A model generated the notes under the pieces. It was not told the origin of the DNA, made no database searches, and saw only the letters and a list, made by a program, of their open reading frames with translations. A stretch of 64,000 nt of DNA from Streptomyces sp. NBC_01142 (GTDB lineage: Bacteria; Actinomycetota; Actinomycetes; Streptomycetales; Streptomycetaceae). Location: positions 1,860,001-1,924,000 of the forward strand of contig NZ_JAPEOR010000001.1 of assembly GCF_026341125.1 (NCBI RefSeq). The letters are read 5' to 3'. A program made the position numbers and the translations under genes. Positions 8,285 through 15,218 of the stretch are shown here, in pieces (position 1 is the first letter of the stretch; every line of letters starts with the position of its first letter).

Positions 8285-9165
8285 TAAGGGTTGTCCCGTA
8301 ATGATCTTGGAGTCGATGGAGACGCGGCAGGTCGCTGTCCTGCCCATTCGCCTATCCGGCGAGGGTGAGGTTGTGCAGGCGGGCGATGCCGAGCATGGCG
8401 TGATGGACGCCGTCGCCTTTGAGTCGGCAGTCGCGCAGGATCTTCCAGCCCTTCATACGGGCGAAGGTGTGCTCAACGCGGGCCCTCACCTGCTTGTGCG
8501 ACCGGTTGTGTTCCTCCTTCCAGTCCGGGAGTTCCTCGCCCTTGCGGCGGCGGTGCGGGATGACCAGTCCGGTCCCCTGGTAGCCACCGTCCGCGATGGT
8601 CATGGTGTTGCCGACGGCGGCCTTGGCGCCGGATTCTTCCCAGCCGCGGGAGTCGTGCCGGTTGCCCGGCAAGGGCCGGCCGACCACGACGACCAGGCGA
8701 GTGTCGGCGTCGATGACGACCTGATGGGCCGTGGAATACCGGTAGTTCTTCGACTGCTCTGCGACCTGGTGGTCGCGGGTGGGCACCAGGGTGCCATCCA
8801 CGATCAAGACGGTGTCCTTACGGAACCGCTTCCTCGGCTGCAACGCGAGCACCGGTCCGAGGTGGTCGATGATCCGGTCCGCCGCCGACTTCGAGATCCC
8901 GAACAGCGGGGCCAGCTGGCGCATCGTCAAGTTCGTGCGCCAGTACGCCGCGATCAACAGGACTCGGTCTTCCAGCGGGAGCCCCCAGGGCCGCCCGCGC
9001 TGGAGCTCAGCAGCGGTCTCGCGGCGCACCGCGGTCACCAACTTGCCAAAGCAGCGCGGGCTCAGCCCGGTGAAGGGACCTATCCAAGACGGCTCCGACG
9101 CCGTGATCACACCAGCCACACCAAGATCATCTCACCCCTGACCAGCGGTTACGGGACAGCCCTTA
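8285..9165 (-). mobile_element. IS5-like insertion sequence, copy 2 (inverted)
   Basis: An 881-bp element whose ends are inverted repeats TAAGGGTTGTCCCGTAA (8285-8301) and the complement TTACGGGACAGCCCTTA (9149-9165), one mismatch apart. It is related to copy 1 at 5767-6653 but oriented oppositely. Subterminal sequence next to the transposase start (CGCTGGTCA...GGTGAGATGATCTT) is also shared. No obvious target duplication is seen. Confidence 0.8.
8352..9119 (-). CDS. IS5-family transposase (DDE_Tnp_4 type), copy 2
   Basis: A 255-residue transposase with the same architecture as copy 1: N-terminal helix-turn-helix, IVDGTLVPTRDH, IADGGYQGTGLV and RARVEHTFARMK carrying the DDE residues. It starts with a GTG at 9119 and is intact. 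The two copies differ mainly in residues 25-45 and at scattered positions. Together with copy 1 it could mobilise the 1.6 kb between them as a composite unit. Confidence 0.88.
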   Translation of the reverse strand: MAGVITASEPSWIGPFTGLSPRCFGKLVTAVRRETAAELQRGRPWGLPLEDRVLLIAAYWRTNLTMRQLAPLFGISKSAADRIIDHLGPVLALQPRKRFRKDTVLIVDGTLVPTRDHQVAEQSKNYRYSTAHQVVIDADTRLVVVVGRPLPGNRHDSRGWEESGAKAAVGNTMTIADGGYQGTGLVIPHRRRKGEELPDWKEEHNRSHKQVRARVEHTFARMKGWKILRDCRLKGDGVHHAMLGIARLHNLTLAG

Positions 9166-9389
9166 GTCACGTGTCGCTGCTGCCACGGCGGCAGCCACCC
9201 GGGCGCCGCAAGGTGCTTGGCTGGTTGCTTTGCGGGCTTAGCGTCACGCCTCGCCCCTTCCGTGTCCCGTACAGGTTGCTTGCCTTCTCCTTTGCAGCGA
9301 AGCTCGCTGTATTCAGTCAGGAGGTGAGGGGCCACTTGTCCCTGCTCGGTTCGTTCGACGGGCTGAGCACAGTGCGGACAGAGATACAC
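9132..9389 (-). CDS. small putative zinc-ribbon protein, 3' end overrun by IS
   Basis: An 85-residue frame starting at the GTG at 9389, which follows AGGGGGAAC at good spacing. The N-terminus holds YLCPHCAQPVER, half of a zinc ribbon, with one further cysteine near residue 33. The last ten residues (KGCPVTAGQG) are encoded by the terminal repeat of IS copy 2, so the original C-terminus was probably replaced when the IS inserted. The function is unknown, and it may not be expressed. Confidence 0.4.
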   Translation of the reverse strand: MYLCPHCAQPVERTEQGQVAPHLLTEYSELRCKGEGKQPVRDTEGARRDAKPAKQPAKHLAAPGWLPPWQQRHVTKGCPVTAGQG

Positions 9390-9705
9390 AGTTCCCCCTC
9401 TCAGCTGTGATCCCGCCGGGTTTCTCATCATGCTCTGTGCCCATGGGTGTGGAAACGATTTCAACTACACGAGGTACGTCGGTGGAGTCTCAGTGGGCGA
9501 GTCACGACGTGTCTTCTTGCCTGGTTCTTGCGGGCGAACTTGGCGACCTGGCTTTTCGCTGGTCATGCGGTGGGTTGTCGGCTTCTGGCTGGTCGTCATT
9601 GGTCATCCTTGGCCACCGCCGAGCGACCTCGGACGGCCCAGAGACGGCCCCACAGCGAGGCCACGAACGAGCGAGTTGAGCCGGACACCTAGCGGCATGG
9701 CCCGA
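9390..9705. other. no convincing gene
   Basis: About 316 bases between two minus-strand small genes. The open frames here have no ribosome site and no recognisable protein content. Confidence 0.45.
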
Positions 9706-10290
9706 TCATTCGCTGGCCGCCTGCCGCCAAATACGCATGCAGGTGGGTGAGTCCTTGATGACCCCTACCTCGGCGCCGAACGACCTACCGTCGGGGTGAT
9801 TGAACGCAAACTCAAAGCTCTTGTTTGCAGCATCCGTTTCCGACCGCAGGAGGGTGAGGCTGTTGGCAGCTACACCGTACTGAGAGGCGATGTGCGTCTT
9901 GGCCACCGCTAGGGCCGTCTCCTCCGAGATCACATCACCCCAGTGGTCGCCCCGCGAACGGTCGCGGAACTTTCCGTACAGGGCACTGACTCCGGTTGTC
10001 ACGGCGGCGGCCTGCACCCCACCCAGTCCACCAGCACCCATCTGCAAGATGAACTCGGAGAACGATGAGGAAGCACCCCAGTTAGTGATGCCCTGACGCG
10101 TGCTGATGTTGCTCATGAGCGGGTACTCCGCTCCAGGAAGCCACGTCAGGGACTGCAGTTCCTTGATCACTTCTTCAGCAGGCATCTGGAACTCGTCAAG
10201 AGTCAGGATCCAGACTTCGTCAGGTTCTGAAGCGGGCTGATCCGCCAGTTTGACCACGAATGTGGTCTTACCTTGATGCATGCTCTCCAC
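9706..10290 (-). CDS. hypothetical protein
   Basis: An unrecognised 194-residue protein. The GTG at 10290 is preceded by AAGGGA; an ATG nine bases inside is an alternative. The sequence opens TTFVVKLADQPASEPDEVWILTLDEF, has a short glycine- and alanine-rich segment about residues 85-105 that is only weakly hydrophobic, and ends in a globular part with FAFNHPDGRSFGAEVGVI. No signal peptide or catalytic motif is visible. Base use and isolation fit island cargo. The function cannot be assigned. Confidence 0.5.
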   Translation of the reverse strand: MESMHQGKTTFVVKLADQPASEPDEVWILTLDEFQMPAEEVIKELQSLTWLPGAEYPLMSNISTRQGITNWGASSSFSEFILQMGAGGLGGVQAAAVTTGVSALYGKFRDRSRGDHWGDVISEETALAVAKTHIASQYGVAANSLTLLRSETDAANKSFEFAFNHPDGRSFGAEVGVIKDSPTCMRIWRQAASE

Positions 10291-10561
10291 CGTTCCCTTA
10301 TGCAGACCTCCCGTGAACCGTAGCGACCGGAGCAGGTCGGGGGAGCCTCAATGGCTGAGCCAAGCCAGGGGACTTGATCGGTCGAAGATCACGCCATTGG
10401 CCGGACACAGGTTTTGTCCTCCGGCCTCATCCTTGATCAGGTCGGCCCCTGGATGAGCCGCAGCTGCGTGCTCCCTCGCTCACGACATGTGACCCGCTGC
10501 TATGGTCCAACGCCATCCGCATTGGTTCGCCGCTGTTGATGTCGGCTGTTGTTGTCAGACC

Positions 10562-10843
10562 TCAGCGACTCCTTGGCTTACCCCTCCGCCGCCTGCGAAG
10601 GGCTGTCGGGTCGGGTGCATCGCGAGACTTCTCGATGAGTTCGACATAGCCGCGGAAGCGAACCGACGGGTCCGCGAGAAGGTCAGGGTTCCGCGTCGCA
10701 GCATGCTCCAACTGTGCGCGGCTCCTCGCTCGACGCCAAGCCCGTGCCTCCGCGCTGCCTACACCGGCAGCTATCACCAGCACCATCAAGGCCGCTGCGA
10801 CCCACCACGGAGCCCCTCCAGCCAGTGTGCTCAGAGAAGCCAA
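10562..10843 (-). CDS. small membrane protein, hypothetical
   Basis: A 93-residue frame with a TTG start; no ATG or GTG lies between it and the upstream in-frame stop, and its ribosome site is weak. Residues 12-32 (PWWVAAALMVLVIAAGVGSA) form one transmembrane helix, followed by a basic arginine-rich tail. It is probably a real small membrane protein of the mobile-element remnant, but expression is uncertain. Confidence 0.4.
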   Translation of the reverse strand: MASLSTLAGGAPWWVAAALMVLVIAAGVGSAEARAWRRARSRAQLEHAATRNPDLLADPSVRFRGYVELIEKSRDAPDPTALRRRRRGKPRSR

Positions 10844-10961
10844 GGACGTGAGAGGGGGTTCGGTAGAGGATTCCCTCTAACTGTCCGGTACGCGCGGTGG
10901 CGGAATGGACGTGGGTTCCATGATCTCGTAGCGGGTGTCGCTGTAGGGCTGTATTGACTAT

Positions 10962-11540
10962 GTGGTGACTGAACGACGCGTGTATCCCTCGGACTTGAAG
11001 GACGACCAGTGGGAGCTGATCGAGCCGTTGCTGCTGGAATGGCGGGCGGCCCAGGCCGAGGGCGGGGAGCCCACCACCGACCTGCGCGAGGTCGTCAACG
11101 CGATCCTCTACGTGGCCCGAACCGGCATCGCCTGGCGGTATCTGCCGCATGATCTGCCCCCTCACACGACGGTCTACGGATACTTCCAGGCATGGGAGAC
11201 GGACGGGACCGCCGAGGAGATTCACGACACGCTCCGTGTGCAGTTACGGAAGAAGAAGGGCCGCCGGATCCTCCCCACGGCCGCGGTGATCGACGCGCAG
11301 AGCGTCAAGGCCTCACCGAATGCGCCGGACGCCACGCAGGGCTGGGACGGTGGCAAGAAGGTCAAGGGCCGCAAGCGGCACATCGCCACCGACGCCCTCG
11401 GGCTCCTGCTGGTCCTGATCATCACGGCCGCCGGCGTGCAGGACACCAACGGCGGCAGACTCGTCGCCGATGAACTCGCCGCGAAGTTGCCCAGCGTGAC
11501 GAAAGCCTGGGTGGACGCCGGATACAAAGCGAAGATGATC
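10962..11540 (+). pseudogene. IS5-family transposase, 3' truncated
   Basis: The frame starts GTG-GTG and encodes the N-terminal two thirds of an IS5-type DDE transposase: YPSDLKDDQWELIEPLL, TGIAWRYLPHDLPPHTTVYGYF, then VIDAQSVKASPNA with the first aspartate, KKVKGRKRHIATDALGLLL, and WVDAGYK with the second. Similarity ends at about 11,540, where sequence of the downstream ATPase begins. The C-terminal glutamate region and the right inverted repeat are lost. It is unrelated in detail to the two IS copies at 5.8 and 8.3 kb. Confidence 0.8.
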
Positions 11541-11542
11541 GC

Positions 11543-12718
11543 TGGGCGCTGTGCATCGACAACGTGTCGTGCATCCCCGACTGGTTCTCCGACGCGCTGT
11601 GCCGTGCAGTGACCGGAGACGGAATCGTCGACCGCGCGCTGTACACCGACGATGACGTGGTCGTGCTGGAGTTCAGGCGGGTACTGGCCATGACGACCAT
11701 TGACGCTGGCGCGCTCGCGGGCGATCTCGCCGAACGGCTGCTCACCATCGAGCTGCACACCATCCCCGACCGCAACCGGCGCGAGGAAGCCGAGTTGGAC
11801 CGCGCGTATCGCGACGCGCATCCCGCCATCCTCGCCTCGCTCTTCGATCTCCTGACCCAGGTACTGGGAGCTCTGCCGAGCGTCCAGCTCACCGCCCGGC
11901 CGCGCATGGCGGACTTCGCGCGGATGTTGGCAGCCGTGGACCACGTCACCGGCTGGGACACGCAGGGCAGCTACCGTGCGACTGCCGCCGATGCCGTTGC
12001 CGATGTCCTCGAAGGCGAGCCGTTCGCCCGCGCCGTCGTCGATCTCGTACGGGCAGCTGGCCCCGCTGGGATCTGCATGACCGCGGCCGACATCCTCGGC
12101 AAAGTCGCGACCCCGGAGAAGCTGCCTCGCAAGTGGCCCAAGGATCCGACCCGCGCCGGGGGACAGCTCAAGCGCCTCGCCCCCGCCCTACGGGCGATCG
12201 GCATCGACGACACGCAGCGTGAACCCGACGGGAACCGCTCGCGCCTCTACCGGCTCGCATCAGTGGAGAGAAGCTGCATTCCAGCGCCCGGAGCCCCCAC
12301 AGCGCCCGAAGGTCCTTCTCACCAGCACGAACGCCCGGGCGCTGCGCACGACGTCAGCACCCGCATGGCACCCGCCGGCACCCGCGAGCGCCCGATCCCG
12401 GGTGCTGCGGCAGCGCCAGCACCCGGACACCACACCCTCTTTGACCACGCCGAACACCCGCCCCCGGGTGCTGCGGGCGCTCCGGGTGCTGCGTTGCAGG
12501 TCATCTCCGTTCCGCCCGTTCTCTGCGATGGCTGCCGTACCCCGCTCGACCCGTTCCTCGTCACGCAGGGTGCAACAGCGCACCCGTGTTGCGACCCCAG
12601 TCGGCCGGCGCTGACGGAGGACTGGCATGAGCGCACTGCCAGAGCGCTACTTCACTCCGCACGACGTCGCCGCGCTGCTCGGAGTGCCCCTCGAGACCGT
12701 CTACCAGTGGCGCCGTAA
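11543..12718 (+). pseudogene. C-terminal half of an integrative-element ATP-binding protein
   Basis: From TGG at 11543 the frame reads WALCIDNVSCIPDW, then DALCRAVTGDG and RALYTDDDVVVLEFRRV, matching as I recall the helicase/ATPase encoded by actinomycete integrative elements and phages. CIDNV looks like its Walker B strand. The Walker A half is missing, because truncated transposase sequence lies directly upstream. A globular C-terminal domain, a low-complexity Pro/Ala linker and a Cys motif CDGC-x20-C follow. The frame overlaps the excisionase by 92 bases, which suggests that its natural stop was lost to a frameshift. No start codon is supported. Confidence 0.6.
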
Positions 12719-12821
12719 GCGCACGGGACCGCCTGGGTTCCGTGTCGGCAAGCACCTCCGCTACGACCCGGACGCACTTCACCGCTGGATCAAGTCCCTC
12801 ACCGAAAGGGAGCGTGATTAG
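12627..12821 (+). CDS. xis: excisionase-type helix-turn-helix protein (Xis)
   Basis: A 64-residue MerR/excisionase-fold DNA-binding protein. The helix-turn-helix reads FTPHDVAALLGVPLETVYQW, followed by RRKRTGPPGFRVGKHLRYDPDALHRWI, the layout typical of Xis proteins beside actinomycete integrases. A GGAGG lies just upstream of the ATG. It would bend attachment-site DNA and direct integrase towards excision. The integrase gene begins one base after its stop. The gene looks intact although its partner is broken. Confidence 0.85.
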   Translation: MSALPERYFTPHDVAALLGVPLETVYQWRRKRTGPPGFRVGKHLRYDPDALHRWIKSLTERERD

Positions 12822-12822
12822 C

Positions 12823-14174
12823 GTGGCAGGCCACATCCAAGACTGGTGGTTCAAGACTGAGCTGGGCCCCGACGGCAAACCGCGTCGGCAGAGGAGCGAC
12901 CGCCACGGTATCGGCATGCGCTACCGCGCACGTTACGTCGGCCCTGACGGCAGCGAGAAGAGCCGCGCTTTCCCCGACAAGCAAAAGCGGCTCGCGGAAT
13001 CATGGCTGGCCCAAGTTGCTGCAGACATGACCCGCGGCCAGTACGCCGACCCGACAGCCGGCAAGGTGACGTTTCAGGCTTACGCTACCGCGTGGCTGCG
13101 GTCGCAGACGACGAACGTGTCCACCATCCACGCCGTTGACCAGCGGTTTCGGCTGCACATCCTTCCGGACATCGGGTCCCGTTCCTTAGGTGCGTTCCTC
13201 CCCGCCCATATCCGGGAGTGGGGGAGGGCTCTGCAAGATGCAGGTCTCTCGCCGTCGTATCAGCGCGTGATCTTCGCCAATGTCTCTTCGGTGTTTGGTG
13301 CGACAGTCGATGACGGCATCATCGTCAGGAATCCCTGCCGGGCGAGTTCTGTGCGACTGCCGCGGGCCGACACCCGCAAGCTCAAGCCGTGGCCCGAGGA
13401 GTCTTAGCTGTACGCGAGGCCCTGCCAGGGGCCTACCGCAAGGTGGTTGACCTGGGTGCTGGATGCGGACTGCGACAGGGAGAGATCTTCGGCCTGGCCG
13501 TCGATGAGGTCGACTTCCTGAACGGAGTTGTCCACGTCGTCCGCCAGGTGAAGATGGTCAAAGCGGAGTTGGTGTTCGCTCCGCCCAAGGGCGGAAGTTG
13601 CGGGAACGTGCCGCTGCCCGATGCCGTGGCCTTCGCCCTTGCTGAGCACATCAGTGACCGCCCGCCCCTCGCAGTCACCCTTCCTTGGAAGACCCCGGAC
13701 GGGCCGCCGGTCACCGCATCGCTGCTCTTCTACTCACGGGAGCGCAAGCCGGTGAACCGGAACTACTTCAACATGCGCGTGTGGAAGCCGGCCCTCGCCC
13801 GGGCCGGCGTGATCCCCGAGCGGGAGGTGAGGGAGAAGCGCTTCGTGTCGTCCCGCGAGCACGGCATGCACGCGCTTCGGCACTTCTACGCCTCTGTCCT
13901 CCTGGACGCCGGGGAGAACATCAAGGCTCTGGCGGAGTACCTCGGCCACGGCGATCCCGGCTTCACCCTGCGGACCTGCACGCACCTCATGCCCAACAGT
14001 CAGGCGCGAGCGCGGAAGGCCGTCGACAGTGTCTTCCGCGGGGGCGGAGACACCGACGACGGCCCCCAGACGGCCCAGGGCGGAGAAAACCTCCTGACCT
14101 GCGGATACCTCAGATGTCGCGGGAGAGACCGGCCGGCCCCCTGTAACCGCGACCAGGGGCGGTCGCGCTCCTGA
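12823..14174 (+). pseudogene. int: tyrosine site-specific integrase, frameshifted and catalytically damaged
   Basis: Integrase of an actinomycete integrative element. The GTG at 12823 is preceded by AAAGGGAG. The N-terminal SAM-like DNA-binding part runs in one frame to a stop at 13405; the catalytic domain continues in another frame, sharing PW...VLAVREALPG at the junction, consistent with one missing base near 13402. The catalytic half keeps the arginine of GCGLRQGEIFGL and the HALRH box. At the tyrosine position it reads LRTCTHLMP, with a TGC codon at 13977-13979 where relatives and the second copy in this window have TAC. The enzyme should therefore be inactive. Its C-terminus runs over an attachment-like repeat at 14114. 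Confidence 0.85.
14114..14126 (+). repeat. attachment-site-like repeat, distal copy
   Basis: The sequence ATGTCGCGGGAGA lies in the 3' end of the integrase gene. It matches, with one mismatch, ATGTCGCGGAAGA at 21351-21363, which forms the last codons of the HTH-MurA gene. Both follow integrase C-terminal coding sequence and a shared TCCTGACCTGCGG. I read it as an att half-site left by integration at murA. Confidence 0.5.
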
Positions 14175-14517
14175 CGTCCACGCAGCCTCCATCCCTGTTC
14201 CGTCACAGCGACAGCGAAGCAGCGGCCCTCTTGCGGGCGACGTCAGCCATGACGTGGGGACGGTGTACGGCACGGTCCGGCGCCTGGACGACGACGTGCC
14301 GCGAGCGGGGGACTCGCCGGCCGCCGTGCAGGAGAGCCGCACTGTGGGGCCGACTGCGGGAGATACGGCGCGAGATGCGGGCCGATCTGGGCGCGTCCCG
14401 GGCGGATTCCGGGCGTTGAGCACGAGAAGCGCGGGATCTTGTCGCCATGCGTCCTGCGGATCGGCATAGTGGCGTTGATTGCAAGGGCTGTCGAGGTCCC
14501 GGAGAGGCAGGGTGCCG
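14175..14517. other. no convincing gene; junction of two island blocks
   Basis: This stretch separates the first integrase from the AAA+ block. It has no frame with a credible start and no recognisable protein. A purine-rich ribosome site for the next gene lies at its right edge. Confidence 0.5.
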
Positions 14518-15218
14518 GTGAGCGACGAAGAGAGCGGCGGCGTACAGGTGCTGCGCGCATGGGCGGCGGACGCCGCGGAGCGGGTCAAGATGCCGAGTCT
14601 GTCGCCGGGTACATGCTTGATGTCGCGCACTGGTCCGAGGGCGAGTACGACGGGGTGCGGCAGGACACCGCCCGGGCGCTCACCCGGGCCCGTGACCCGC
14701 GGACCGGCTTGGAGGACCTGCGCGTCTTGCGCGACGAGGAGGCGCCCCTGCTCGAGCGGAGCCTGGGCGAGGCCGTCGAGAGGGCCGGGATGCGCCAGCT
14801 CACCTCGCAGATGCGGGTGAACCTGGCCGACGTCGTGGCCGACACACTCGCCGAGCTCGCCTTCTACGACCTCGTGGAGGAGGAGACCGGGTACGACAAC
14901 GGTGATCCGCGGGGAGCGTTCCGGGCCCGGTTCCGCAACGAGGCCGGCGGCAACGAGATCACGGTCGAGATCGAGCAGGCCGACAAGGACTCGGACCAGT
15001 GCGTGATCCGCGTGGTGTCTCACGACCACGACACCACTGCCGAGGCCGAGCTCCGGGACCGGGCCGACGCGGTGTACCAGGCGCTGCGGGAGCAGGGCGT
15101 GCCAGTCGGTCTGAACACGTCTGCACCACAGGCGGAGCCCGGCTCTTCGGGCCCGTCGGCTGCCCGTCCCGGGGAGCAGCCGCAGCGCCGGGCAGGCCGG
15201 GAGGACCCCGGCGCGTGA
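14518..15218 (+). pseudogene. hypothetical protein upstream of AAA+ ATPase, probable frameshift
   Basis: A GTG at 14518, ten bases after GGAGAGG, opens VSDEESGGVQVLRAWAADAA, which looks like a true N-terminus. About 25 codons later the coding character moves to the frame that ends at 15218, near AESVAGYMLDVAHW (about 14,595); one missing base explains it. The remainder is acidic and helical, with EIEQADKDSDQCVIRVVSHDHD near the end and a disordered tail. I do not recognise the family. Its stop overlaps the GTG of the AAA+ gene (GTGA), so the two were one operon. Alternatively the longer frame from 14439 is genuine, but its N-terminus is arginine-rich and unconvincing. Confidence 0.5.

Noticed and set aside
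5767..9165. Target-site duplications at the IS ends
   Set aside because: The bases flanking the repeats (TAA/TTA) are inverted rather than direct, so no duplication can be claimed.
13395..13407. Possible programmed frameshift in the integrase
   Set aside because: No slippery heptamer is visible, and the same gene also has the catalytic Tyr replaced, so decay is the simpler reading.
14231..14469. Short frames between the integrase and the AAA+ block
   Set aside because: No start site or homologous motif; composition is typical of noncoding GC-rich DNA.
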